Part shown: positions 37,555 through 51,102 of the stretch, piece by piece | Layout: every line of letters begins with the position of its first letter | Position numbering within the stretch: the stretch's first letter is position 1 | Assembly: GCA_949361645.1 (NCBI GenBank) | Contig: OX442417.1 | Location: 16,153,427 to 16,217,426 of the forward strand | Direction of reading: 5' to 3' | DNA length: 64,000 bases | Source of the DNA: Spongilla lacustris | Taxonomy: Eukaryota; Porifera; Demospongiae; Spongillida; Spongillidae | Notes under the pieces: model-generated | Told to the model about the DNA's origin: nothing | What the model saw: the letters and a program-made list of their open reading frames with translations, nothing else | The model's database searches: none | Translations under genes and position numbers: made by a program

Positions 37555-37915
37555 GCCGTTTAAGCGAATGGACAACTTACCGTTCAAAGGTGTGAAAAAA
37601 AGGATCGAAACCAGGAATTCAATGCTCAAAAATTTTTCCGGGGCAGAGCCCCCGGACCCCCTTTTTAGCCCCCCCATTTCAATATTCCTGGATCCGCCCT
37701 TGCCTTTATATATTATTTCTGGTAACTATTGTTCATGCAATTCACTAAGCACGCTATATATACGTATAGGTACCGTATACCTATATCTTCGGAACATATA
37801 TAATATATCTCAACTTAAGCAAAACATTGTGCTATTCCTTCTGTTGAACGAACGTATAGCCGTTGTAAGGGGCTTCAGCATGTGGGTACAACTGCTACTC
37901 ACCAGACCTGCCAAC

Positions 37916-38867
37916 CAGTGCTGCCGCGGATATGGTATATCGTCAATTCGTCATCGAGCAATTATTTATCAATAACCACACAATTTTCATGCAAGTTGCA
38001 GGCCACGTTGTTCTGGTGGCGACACAAGAACAAACACATGAAATGCTATAGGGCGCAGGAGGGGGGAGGCCGGCCCGGGGGGTGGGGGGAAAGAGACACT
38101 GTACATTGGTACATATACTGGTATACATTAATAGAGTATTGCCAAAATAGTATAAGGAAGTATCCAGCTATCTTAGCCTCGACTGTACTTTTAGAAAGGG
38201 CTTGCTCCACGGCATGAGTTATACACAATAAAAGACATCATGCATGAAGTCACTTACTCGACCGGCTGGATAAATACATTTTTTGTGGCATAATATCACA
38301 TGCATGCAGGAAAAGAATTCAGTTAAGAGAGGATTAAATCACTGCATGCGTGATTGAACATCAATTATATGCTTTCCTATCACATAATGATTCCAAAATG
38401 ATTTTATGGTCGCGTGTTGTAATTTTGCTACTATACAAGTAGCCCCGTGCATTTTCCTCATAAAAAAAACAGCGTGTTTAACGATATTATCTCCATAACC
38501 GTGAACTCTTCCGTGACAATATTTCAGGAAATAATATACATGTACATATAATATGGTGAAAAAGAGGTACTTATTATAAGCGTTCGCGGTTACACGTTTA
38601 AATAGGCTGAGTTTTATTTCGGATAATTTACAGTACACATGTATATGTACGCAGCACCGCAGCGGAATTCGAATGTATGTGTGTGGCCCAACACTAGTTG
38701 CATCTGCTGAATGACTTTTCGTATATTTCCGTCTTTCTCTTTCTATTCTTCCGTCTATCTCCGTATATCCATGTACATTTGCATCGCGATATGACCAAAA
38801 AAATATCGCGATACATGTATATACAAAATATCGCGATATATCGTACATGCATATCGCGGCAGCCCTG
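37916..38867. mobile_element. Non-autonomous hAT-type element, copy 1 (952 bp)
   Basis: Ends CAGTGCTGCCGCGGATAT and ATATCGCGGCAGCCCTG form imperfect inverted repeats. The perfect 8-bp target duplication CTGCCAAC lies at 37908-37915 and 38868-38875, as for hAT elements. Several 'tatcgcgata' words sit near the right end. It shares most of its length with copy 2. No transposase frame; long minus-strand frames here have no domain. Confidence 0.85.
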
Positions 38868-39121
38868 CTGCCAACTCTCACTGACTCTCGCGCACTCCCG
38901 CTATAGTAATTAATGTCCATTCTCACGCATTATACCGCGTCTATACGTCTTTGCAGAAATATTTATTAAAATAATATTTACTGTCTTCGTTTAACCATGC
39001 ATAGAGTTTAATCACCCTTGCCGGGCCTTGGTGTCAGAACAGATTTGACAAAGGTACTTGCAAGGACTTTTGCAAACCGTGCATGCTATTACTGAGCACA
39101 TATACGTATACAGCATGCAGT

Positions 39122-40098
39122 CAGTGCTGCCGGGATATGGTCTTTAGCCGATATCGCCTATATCGCGATATATCGCGATATGAGTAAAATATCGCGATAT
39201 AGTATCGCGATATCTTTAAGTATATTCATCGAGCAATTGTTTATCAATAACCTCACAATTTTTATGCAAGTTGAGGCTGCGATGTTGTGGTGGCGACACA
39301 AGAACATACACTTAAAATGCTATATGGCGCGGGAGGGGGGAGGCCGGCCCGGGGGTGGGGGTGGGGTGGGGGGTGGGAAGGGGGTGAATAGAGGTGAATA
39401 GAGTGTTGCTAAAATGGTATAAAGTTAAAGTATCTAGCTATATCTTAGCCTTGACCATACCTTTAGAAAGGGCTTGCTCCACGGCATGAGTTATACACCA
39501 GAAAAGAAATCATGCACGAAGTCACTCACTCGACGGACTGGCTGGATAAATACATTTTTTTGTGGCACAAAAGTCGCACAATATCACATGCAGGAAAAGA
39601 ATTTACGAGACGATTAAATCACTGCGTGATTGAACATTAATTATATGCTTTCCGATCACATAATGATTCCAAAATGATTTTATGGCCCCATGCATTCATC
39701 TTCCTCATCGAAAAAAAAGACTCGTGTTTAACCGTAAACGATATTATCTCCATAACCGTGAACTCTTCCGTGACAATATTTCAGGAAATAATGCATGTCA
39801 GTATAACATGGTGCAAAAGAGGAGCGTTCGCGGTTACACGTTTAAATACTTACACCCAGTTACACAGTCACGGGCGGCTGAATTTCAATGGGGGCGGATA
39901 ATTTACAGTATATATGTGCGCAGCACCGCAGCTGAATTCTAATGTATGTGCATGCATGGCTCAACACTAGTTGCACCTGCTGAATGACTTTTCGTATATT
40001 TCCGTCTTTCTCCGTCTATTCTTCCGTCTATCTCCGTATATCCATGTACGTTTGTATCGCGATATATAAAAATATCGCGATATATCGCGGCAGCCCTG
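39122..40098. mobile_element. Non-autonomous hAT-type element, copy 2 (977 bp)
   Basis: Same ends as copy 1, with the different perfect 8-bp target duplication CATGCAGT at 39114-39121 and 40099-40106. Because the duplications differ, the two copies arose by separate insertions only 254 bp apart and not by tandem duplication. Subterminal 'tatcgcgatat' repeats are more numerous here (at least four on the left). Confidence 0.87.
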
Positions 40099-40169
40099 CA
40101 TGCAGTTGAATGAAACCTTATCGCGAGTTTTTGTTATAAATTAATACTTATAGTACAGGTTCGTAGGCT

Positions 40170-42060
<1,891 letters not shown>

Positions 42061-42177
42061 CATACTCACAAGCCTTAATGTCCTTCCTACAGGTTTGACA
42101 CAGAAGTGCCTGGATCAATATTTAGCTGTGGTGCAGTTAGTGGAGTATCCATGAAGCAAGCATGGACATTTGACCCA

Positions 42178-42700
42178 CTACATGAACACCTTGAACCACT
42201 CGACCATGCAGGCAGTGCACACCAGTGCCCTACATGGGAGCTCCAGAGGCTGGTGTAAAATCCTCAGGCATATGGGACACAGTAGTTGCTCCAGGATTGC
42301 TGGATTGTTGGAGCTGGCCATTAAGTGGTCAGCCAGTAAGGATTCAGTGGGAGGGGCTATTGCATGCATGCCTAAAATGATCTTCTGTGGGCTGTGGACA
42401 ACTGCAGGCAGGGTGATAATGTATGGCAAATCAGAATGTAAGGTGAACACAAATGTATTTATTTTTATTTACTACTATCCACCACAGTCAACAGCAGGCA
42501 GCACAAGTTTGTAACAGTAGTGTTAACTATGTCATTGCTGGTGTTAATAGCAAAGACAGTGTACAAATGAGCTGCAACCTTGGCAGATGTATGAGCTCCT
42601 TGTTTTCTTTTTCGTAGCCTCCACCAAGAAGCGACCACACAGCTCTTTGACTGTCGTTTTGTGGTGCTCCATCCAAAACCACACCTATTATTCATAAAAA
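42178..42700 (-). pseudogene. RING-type zinc-finger gene fragment
   Basis: On the minus strand an exon near 42290-42190 reads CPICLRILHQPLELPCRALV then CTACMVEWFKV and a possible GTGTTC donor. It has the cysteine spacing of the first part of a RING finger, though the usual histidine position is unclear. A second CxxC (LCQTCRKD) lies just past it near 42095, perhaps in the next exon. Upstream, near 42660-42570, another frame gives CGRFLVEATKKKTRSS with a CQGC pair. RING fingers of this type often mark ubiquitin ligases, and similar genes recur near transposons. Whether this is an intact gene cannot be told. Confidence 0.45.
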
Positions 42701-44257
42701 TACTCATGTCCAGTTTGGTGTTAAAAAAAAAGTTGGCTAGTTGTGAACATCATATATATGCTCTCCCATGTGTTTTGTTTAGTGTTCTTGCTTACCGTCC
42801 TGTTCTGTCGGTTGGTTCGGTCGTACACCAAGCTTGAAGTAGACCCACCAAAATTACATACGCTTAAAAACGGGCTGCGCATAACTATTAATCAAATCAA
42901 ATGCTGTTGCGCGTTTATCATATTGTTGACTAGACTGGTAGGGTGTGTGCGGGAGCTATTTGTTTCAACAGAATTGCTTACAACACGTGTGGTAAATGGA
43001 TCGCCAAAAACAACATGTATAATGAGGTACGAACATTACAGCTTTAGGGGCGTATACCGTATTGTCTAATTATAAACCTAGTGTCCAGCCGCAAACAGCC
43101 GTGTGCTTACCCAAGTAAGCACCACGCGCTTACGTAAGAATGATTTATCAATCTATGGTTAACCATAGATCGACTGCTGTTAACTACGGTTAACAAATTG
43201 TTAACTGCAGTTAACAATTTTATGAAAACTGCTTTACACTGTACCATAGCAACCGTAATGAACAGCAGCGTGAAAAAATTGTTTCTGTGCTCAGTACACA
43301 TCATAGATTAAGCGCAAAGTATTTATTTGAGGTCCGTTAGGGCCAAATTTTCCTCATGGATGGTAATAGCGTAAGCGTTCATGGTTTCGATGGATGCACA
43401 AAAACGGATGTTAACTTAAACTAACTTCCTTGTTTTAATGACAAAAACTGGTAGAATACGAATGATAAAACCACTTGCGGTTGATGTACACCCCTATTGC
43501 TGATCGGAAGGACAATGGCGCCTAAAGTGAAAAGTGGCGAATCCGTCGCTGTATTGGCACACAAAGTCGTAGCGCGTCGCTTCTGTATAGTCGGGTGACC
43601 TATACCGCGCTTGGTCGTACCCGACCAAACGCGGTAGTAGGGGCCGCCCGACTACCGCTTCTGCACGTTATGGGATCAATTCGAAGACAAAGCGTGTAAG
43701 TGGAAATATAACTGGCAGTAATGGCAGAGGTCATTCGCGAAAATGGGCCCTGTAAGTAAAGAGTTTTCGTCACGTTCGCTGGAGGAGGTTTCGGTACATA
43801 GTACTAGTATTAGAATTGCATCTGCTGCGCGTGAATGATGAGGCTGGCAGCAATTCTGTGGACGAGGAGGTTGCAAATGAAGTTGCCGTTGCAATTGCAT
43901 ACTTCATAATGAGATTCATTCTCTTTCATACTTAGCGCTGTTAACCTGGGTAAACAGGGCTAAGTTAACAACTACGTACAACACCCAAGTTAACACATCA
44001 CGGTCGATCTATGTTAATAACTATACATGTGATTATTAATAACAATTAATGTGCAATGCCGGTCGATTCGGTTAGCCTTTTTGCCTTGCTAGTGTGGAAG
44101 CGCCTTTAAGAATCTTTCATTAGTGAATGTTAATATTATATATTATGGGTCTGAAAGGGGGGGGGGTTGCAACCCCCCCCCCCCCCACACACCCCTGGAT
44201 CCGCCACTGGTTCTGGCTCGGGGTTCCGATGATATTTAGTAAATAGCCGCCTAAGTG
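42701..44257. other. Small hairpins and a broken MITE end; no gene
   Basis: Positions 43150-43225 hold overlapping 'gttaac' palindromes. A hairpin at 43587-43657 ('tagtcgggtgacc' against 'gccgcccgacta') is related to one at 58051-58100. At 44153-44202 a G run, 'ttgcaa' and a C run end in 'cctggatccgccactgg', one end of the GGATCC-type MITE family seen at 36.6 kb. No coding frame is supported. Confidence 0.5.
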
Positions 44258-44376
44258 TAGTCTCGGCCCCAGACCCAACGGACGCAGCTGCGGATGGATT
44301 ACATCACCGCTACGCGACGCGTAGCGGTGATGTAATCCATCCGCAGCTGCGTCCGTTGGGTCTGGGGCCGAGACTA
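44258..44376. mobile_element. Perfect 119-bp palindrome, foldback Mutator-like mini-element
   Basis: Arms 44258-44316 and 44318-44376 are exact reverse complements (59 bp each) around a single A. The ends, TAGTCTCGGCCCCAGACCC, resemble the termini of the Mutator-like element at 45850 (TAGTCTCGTACCCAGACCC). The flanks are GCCTAAGTG (44249-44257) and GCCTAAGCG (44377-44385), a 9-bp direct repeat with one mismatch. That is the target-duplication length for Mutator-like elements. Confidence 0.85.
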
Positions 44377-45849
44377 GCCTAAGCGCTAGCCCAAACCGGA
44401 TACGTGCCACAATTTCACTTGGTTAATTACAACTAATAGGTGTAGTGCCCAGACCGTACACATTGGATTACATATATACAGCTACTGGAGCAAAATATGA
44501 CCAAGTTCTGAACTATTCGATCGTTTTGAGTCCTGTCAGATACAGGATGCTTAAATATACGTCATTTGCTAACACAACCACCGATATATGCAATGTAGCC
44601 TCGATACATTTTGACCACTGAAGCGAGAATGCCAATGAATTCCGAAGCTATTGATGTGATTTTCATTTCTTAAAAGTGTTCCTATCCCGAGTTATGCGTG
44701 GTCAAGAACAAAAAGAAGAACGAGAATACGGTGGGACTGGGTACGAGTTTAAACAAGCGTTTTGTTCTCCACATTGACATCAAACAAACACGAAACTGCT
44801 CGTTTTTGACTGCTTGTTCGACGATGACAAAGAGCTAAGCGATCCGATTGATAGGAGTCCCGTTAGAAGCGAAATGCAACCATGCATGAGGCGATGTCTT
44901 CTCCAATACGGCAATATACTACAATATCACACTGCATGCACTCTAAAGAACAAGACAGGACGAACATTTATAAAAAGTCATACTCAAGTATGTTCTTACT
45001 TTAAAAAGTAAGCATTGATGAATATATATGATTAAACATATACATGAAAAATGGTCCTATGAGAGATCGAGAGACCGCATATACATGTAAATGGTCAGAG
45101 CGCTTGCTAAATATCGCCGAAGTAGCTTGTTAATCAATGAGAAGGATCAAAACATATGCATGCAACATCTTTTGGCTTTGATTTCCATGCATGCGGCATG
45201 CGTGCACTATAAAGAAAAAGTACCTGTGAGTGTGGATGAAATCTGCGAGCACATCCCAGAAAACTGTTTCAAGCATAAGATTGTAGTGCATAAATCCAGC
45301 AATTCTTAATTGCTGAATTAGTTGATTCATGAAAACTGAAAACATATACAATTTTCACGCAGTTTTATATGTAGTGTTTGAGCATGATATAATAAAAAAG
45401 CGTTGGCTTCTGGCCAGTTCTGGGGCTCCGCCCCAGACCCCGCTGGGAGAGCTTACAGCGCTCCCCCAGACCCCCTAGCTCCCCCAGACCCCCTTCCCGC
45501 ACCCTGGCCTCTTTAATGAATTATTATTCATTATCAACCCCCCCTTTTCTGAAATCCTGGATCCGCCCCTGAGAACTAAACTTTAAAGAGGCAACGATAC
45601 AACGAAAACTCAGCGGCCGTGAAGAGTGCAGAACATCGTGACGATTCCATCGCTTCTCCTTCTGCGAAAAGAATGCGATTCCAAGAACGCACGACCGTCG
45701 ACCGAAGCCAAACATGCTGCTGGAAAAATGCTACCACAGGGTAATCGGCTTGGAAAGCTACCAAACCCAATAGGTACGTTCGAATTCGACTGAGTGCATG
45801 ATACAATAAGTATAATAAATTAATATTTGGATTAGATGTACATCAGTAT
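44377..45849. other. Inverted-duplicate partner and repeat ends; no assigned gene
   Basis: Positions 44700-44875 match, inverted, 58855-59030 ('gtcaaaaacgagc.gtttcg', 'ggactcctatcaatcggatc'). At 45423-45510 lies the 'ggctccgccccagacccc' repeat. At 45537-45570 is a single 'ggatccgcccctg' MITE end. Two plus-strand frames (44814-45011 and 45091-45309) lack recognisable domains. Confidence 0.45.
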
Positions 45850-46921
45850 TAGTCTCGTACCCAGACCCACCATGACGTAAGCGTTTATTGCTTACAGTAT
45901 AAACATTACGACACCTGTCGAAGTGTTTACAGTACACCTACCCCTTAATCAACCTACCCTCATATCAACCTTGGGAAAATATGCCCTATTCATAGCGATT
46001 TTAAGCTAGGGTTTTGTGTTTTTAGCGATCGCCTAAGCCAACCGTTAATGAGATTTAATTCCTGATAGAAACTTTCACAAAGTGAATCTCTTAGCGGTAG
46101 GCACTGCGGAATTTTTTTAAAAATGCTCAAAAGATTATAATATTATTATCGTTAGAAAGAGCAAAAAAAGCTGCGTTTAGCAGTACTTTATGCGTCACCG
46201 TAGCATATTTAGTACTGGAGATATGTAGCGCCAAAGTGACAACTTTTTTAGTACAGCGGTCAATGCGTAATCGCTATAAAAACTGTGACGGTTGAGGAAC
46301 AATAAAGCATAACCTTGCCATTCCGTAAGATATTAATTCCAAACATTGCATATAAGTGGTTCTGACTTTGTTAAGAGGTTTTTACTAAAATTCATCACAT
46401 GTATATTTTCAAATTGTGAACAAAAAACTGGCTAGCATGCATACACTTGAGCACAATATCATTTAGCATTGAATAATATTATTTTCATTGGCCACAAACA
46501 CTAAATCACCAATTAAATAGTCCATGAGCATGTCAATGACCCATCCATCATTCAATATTTTACTTTTAGTTTTGGTAACTTGCATGCTTTATGAGTTGTC
46601 TGCCCATTGTATAGTACGTTGGTGAAATTTACATGCACCTAGCAGAGAAGTTAAATTAGCAAATACTCTGGAAATGAAGGTTTGCTGCTCCTGTGGAATT
46701 GTCGTAGTTTATATACATATATTTTGCAAGATGTATGACTAGTCATCTTATGAGGCTATAAACTTGTAACTATAATCATTCACAGCTACACTTGAAAACC
46801 ATAGTAGAACGTATTTTAATTGTGGTATACTATGTATAAAGGCCCATCTGGCTGACTATTGTACTCGTTGCAGTACCAGTGCAGCTATGGCTGTTCGGTG
46901 TTCGGTTGACATCAACATTGT

Positions 46922-47185
46922 CAGAGGCGTCCCCAGCATCTACCAAGGGGAGGGGCCAAGCAAACGAGGGGCGCCAAAGGGGGCGTGGTTTACGATTTTT
47001 TTTTTTTAGATACGCGCGTAACCGTTTGACTCTGGATTGTTGCTAATAATGCATGCGAGCGAGCGCTAGAATCTAAATTATGCTCCGCATGTTGTAGACT
47101 TGTAGTCTCTTTTAATTGTAGTGATTGAGTGATTGATGATAGTTTTAGGGATTGGGGGTGGGGGGAAGGGGGCGCCATAGCTTGG

Positions 47186-47224
<39 letters not shown>

Positions 47225-47255
47225 AAGGCCCCCTGGCCCTCTCCGGCCGCCTATG
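46922..47255. mobile_element. G/C-run MITE, copy B (inverted relative to copy A)
   Basis: Ends CAGAGGCGTCCCC and CCGGCCGCCTATG match copy A in reverse. ATTGT flanks both sides (46917-46921, 47256-47260). A 34-G run lies at 47189-47222. Non-coding. Confidence 0.75.
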
Positions 47256-48090
47256 ATTGTTGATTATATATATTCTTATATTGCTGTCTATGTTATAAGC
47301 GTCAGCTGACATTTTGTTTAACGAGTTCTACAAGCACCGGGCCATGCTTTTGCCTCCTCTCTGAGATCTTCGGTTCCGCTAATAGACCCGTCATATCACG
47401 CGCTTTCGGATTGGCTCTTGTTCCAGAATGGTCCATCTGGGATGCCAAGCTGCATTGGTTCTGATTTCTGAAAAGAACCCGTGGTGTTTGACACGGATAA
47501 CTGGCTATCTGTAGTACGCACACCCTCAGTGACGTCACGTAATCAAATACATTTACTGAAGAATCCTAACATTAAATACAATTTCTTAAATTTTAAGCTT
47601 TTCTGCCTTTATAGCAGTGTTTAGTATGGTTAGCAAATGTCCAATAAATTATTAAAAAATTATATGGTTACTTTAGGGACGTTTGAATAGTATGACATGA
47701 TTTATATCTCTTAAGTCGAATTAATTCGGCCGTACTGATGCTATGCAGCACTCATATCAAAAACCTTATAAAAACAATCCTAACTTTACAACGAATTAGA
47801 GTTAAGAGTTCAAACATTCCATATATAAAGCTACTATAATGAGCTATCTGGCAAAACAAAAAGGAACTCTTAAGTCAAACTATTTGTTGAGTTGTAAGCC
47901 AAAAACCTTAACCTGATGATACCTGTCACGGAAATTTCGGTCCGCTGAAAATTTTGGTCCCGGACCAATATTTTCAGAAAATTTTGGTCCGGTCGGACCA
48001 ATTTTATCTGAAAAAAAAGGTCCGTGTCCGAAAAAAAAGGTCCGGAGATTTATTTCATACGTCCACGTGGTTGATATCAGTTTGCGAGTG

Positions 48091-49833
48091 ATGGCGGAGA
48101 TTGAAGAAACAGTTGACGATGGTTCTGATTGTGATGATCTTGTCGAGGAGGCTTATGCCTATTTAGTGTCGAAGATGTATCCTGAATGTGTCAGTGAGAC
48201 CAAAAAGAGGGTGATACGAAGGAAAGCGGCGAAGTTGACAATATCTGTTGAAGGAGAGCTATTGTATAAGCACAAGCAGGGAAAGGAAAAGGTAAGTAGC
48301 GTTTAATCAATACTGCCATTATCGTTTTTGATATTTTTGGTAGTGACATGTATGTATGTATGTATGTGTCTAATAAAGTAGCCATCTTTTACGCAGAAGG
48401 AAGTGCTGTTGCGTTACATCCAGAGTTTGAAAGAGCGCCAGAAGATCCTACTGGCATGTCACATTGATTCCACTTCTGGTCACATGGGTAAGACCAGGAC
48501 ACTGTACAGGATGAAGGAACGATTCATGTGGCATGGCATGGTTAAAGATGTTGTTAGCTTGGTGAGCTCCTTATTTAACTGCATCAGTGGTACTCCTTTG
48601 TTTTTTTATATTACAAATTCAATCCGCCTGGTTCTGTTATATTTCTGCAGCTATCAAAATGTGATGTGTGTCAACGCATGAACAGAAAGCTAACTACTGG
48701 AGTGCCTGAGCTTCATCCCATTCCAGTTAAAGCCCCCTGGTACATGGTTGGCATTGATTTCATTGGCCCTCTGAGCCCAGTAGCAAAGGACGGAAGTCGC
48801 TACATCCTCACTATCAGTGATTACTTCACAAAGTGGGTTGAGGTGGTACCTACAGTCAACAAAATGGCATCTACAATGGCAAGTTCACTGTTTAATGTCA
48901 GCATGTGTACCAATTTTTTATTTGTGCATTGTAGCTGTGCATGGCTTTACTAGTTCTTTTAGTTTGATAATTTTTGTGGTACAAAGCATGCTCTTACCAT
49001 ACAACTGATAGTATGTTTTGGTGAGCTCCAAATATTTATGGTCGTGTCCTTACTTTAACTACAGATCTTTATGCGAATGGGGCTACCACGTGTGTTGCTT
49101 TCAGACAATGGCAGCGAGTTCTGTAATGCACTGAATGACCAACTTTCAGAGATGCTAGGAATTAAGAGGAGGCTAACTACACCTTACCACCCTCAGGTTT
49201 GTTCCATGAATGTTATTGTGTACTGTAGTATACATATAAAAATGTGTGCACACAATCTGATGTCGTCCGATCTCTCTCAACTCCAACTTGTAGGCCAATG
49301 ATCTTGATGAGCACTTCAATCAGACGCTTCAAAACATGTTGGTGAAATATGTGTCTTCAAAGAAGGATATGTGGAGTCACTACCTAGACACTTGTGCCTT
49401 CGCATATAACACTTCCCGACACGACTATACTAAATACACACCATTCATGCCAATTGATGTGGAGCTTGAGCGGCAATGTTCTGAAGATCACTGCAAGACA
49501 TATTGGGAACTTGAAGAACATCCCTATCCTGCTGTATTTTCAGAACATGCACGCATATTGAAAGAGGCCAAAGGCAACATTATCGCTGCACAGTTGAGGC
49601 AGAAAGAAGCATATGATAAAAAGCACTGCAAACCAGGCCAATTTCAGTGTGACCAGTTGGTATTGCTGAAAAACTTCTCTCGTAAAAAGGTCAAGGGCGG
49701 AAAACTTACAGAAAGATTTCTTGGGCCATACACAATCATAAATGTGCTGCCAAATGGTGTATATGAATTACGCAATGAAGAAGGCAAGACTACTCGTGCT
49801 ACTGGCAGCCACTTAAATGTACATGTCAAGTGA
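48091..49833 (+). CDS. Ginger integrase-like transposase
   Basis: Five exons, 48091-48291, 48397-48561, 48651-48896, 49065-49196 and 49294-49833, all in phase 0, give an unbroken 427-residue frame. An H2C2 zinc-binding region spans exons 2-3 (ACHIDSTSGHMGKTR and CDVCQ). The DDE core follows: Asp in YMVGIDFIGP, Asp in LLSDNGSEFC and Glu in DLDEHFNQTLQ. The C-terminus has a GPY/F module (ERFLGPYTIINVLPNGVYEL). It would cut and join transposon ends in the nucleus. Donor GTCAGC after exon 3 is weak; the other sites are good. The start is the first ATG; an earlier in-frame GTG exists. All catalytic residues are present, so activity is possible. Confidence 0.88.
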
Positions 49834-50390
49834 TGCATGTTGTATGGAAGATGAAGATCAAAGTTCTTCACAAGGAGATTGTGTAAGTAAAATTTTAGTG
49901 TGTAAATACATGTATCAGATACTTGTCAGTCTGCAGCTGATGTATGCTAACAAATACATGGGTGTATGCAACTCTCAGCCACCATGAAATATGCATTGTT
50001 TAAAGGTTACTCCTTCTGGTACTCTGGCAAGCCCTCATTCTTCTGAAGATGATTCAGATTGTCACAATGGAGGCCAATCTAAAGGTTTGCCTTGTATATC
50101 CTTTTTCACTTTCTTAGAATATAAGACTTGGTACATTTTCAATAGACCATTCATCACCCTGTAAACGTGCCCATCAAAATGACTGTGTTGAAGTCGGTGG
50201 CATTGACAGTGGTTGCACTGTAATGGAGGATTGTTCAGTTTCTGTTAAACGAGATAAAATTCGTAAGGTAAATTACTTTGTGTATAGCAGAGGAATGTAC
50301 TACCTATATAGTACAAACTGCTCATTTTGATTTGGATTGCACTCTGCATTATGTGTGTAAACTGATGATTTACCATTTATTTTCTCACAG

Positions 50391-51102
50391 AGAAAGTGCC
50401 CTTTCACACGCGAAATGAAATAAACAAGTAGTGGGTGGTGAATGGCTGACTGATGACCACATGTTCTATGCACAAGAGCTTCTCAGAATGCAGTTCCCCA
50501 CCATTGATGGATGGCAGAGCACTCTTCTAGCTCAGAACAATGGATATCTTCCAGCCAAGATGGATGCCATTCAGATTCATATAGTGTCGGATTCCCACTG
50601 GGTAACGTCAGCATGACTTTGTGGTACAGTCACTCTTTAGGTTGGAAGTCATATCTCTTCGACCCTAACCCATCAGTTATGCCAGGTGTACAGAACATCA
50701 ATATGTGAGAGTGCGGGGAATTCATTCTTAGCTGTGAATGTTGCTACCGTCCAAAAGCAGCGTGGCAGTGATGATTGTGGGGTTTTTGCAATAGCATTTG
50801 CATTGCATGCTGCCCTGGGTCACTGCCTAGAAGAAATCGAGTTTGACCAGGCAACTATGCGAGACCACCTCTTAAAGTGCTACACTACAAGAAACTTCAC
50901 TCCTTTTCCTACCAAGAAAGTGAAAAGAGCCCATCATACCCTCATCATGAATATAGATGTGTTTTGTAGCTGTCAGATGCCTGACACCTATGGGGATATG
51001 ATGCAGTGTGGTCTTTGCGAACAGTGGTTTCACATCAAGTGTGTTGGCCTCCACTCTCTTCCATCAAGTGCAGAAGAATGGAATTGTTCACTCTGTACAT
51101 AA
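50391..51102 (+). pseudogene. Ginger ULP1-type protease with PHD finger, broken
   Basis: The frame from about 50431 reads WLTDDHMFYAQELLRMQFPT, then IVSDSHWVTSA with the candidate catalytic His. A TGA at 50614-50616 and a TAG at 50638-50640 interrupt it. The same frame then resumes through QKQRGSDDCGVFAIAF with the candidate catalytic Cys. The C-terminus is a PHD finger, CSCQMPDTYGDMMQCGLCEQ then WFHIKCVGL and WNCSLC. Upstream, small exons probably lie at 50006-50084 and 50144-50268, and an in-frame TAA near 50421 also blocks the join. ULP1 (C48) proteases cleave ubiquitin-like modifiers; the role in Ginger is unknown. The integrase frame is separate and intact. Confidence 0.82.

Larger units (their letters stand above)
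36595..37702. mobile_element. Composite of nested G/C-run MITEs
   Basis: An outer pair of inverted ends, 'cagaggcggatcc' (36604) and 'ggatccgcccttg' (37690), flanks the stretch. The 8-bp word CCTTTATA occurs at 36587-36594 and again at 37703-37710, which would fit a hAT-like target duplication with the left end at 36595. Just inside the left end is a 28-G run followed by 'ctgagggggctatagc' and a 22-C run, a strong hairpin. Inside lies a second element (36996-37554), and inside that a third (37032-37314). No coding capacity. Confidence 0.5.

Noticed and set aside
38339..38926. Minus-strand 195-codon frame
   Set aside because: It lies almost wholly inside a non-autonomous hAT element whose second copy does not keep the frame open.
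38000..40098. Tandem segmental duplication of about 1.2 kb
   Set aside because: The two copies have different perfect 8-bp flanking duplications, so they are two separate hAT insertions.
42170..42450. RAG1 homologue
   Set aside because: Only the first part of a RING-like cysteine pattern is present and no RAG1 core motif was seen; RING fingers are too common for this claim.
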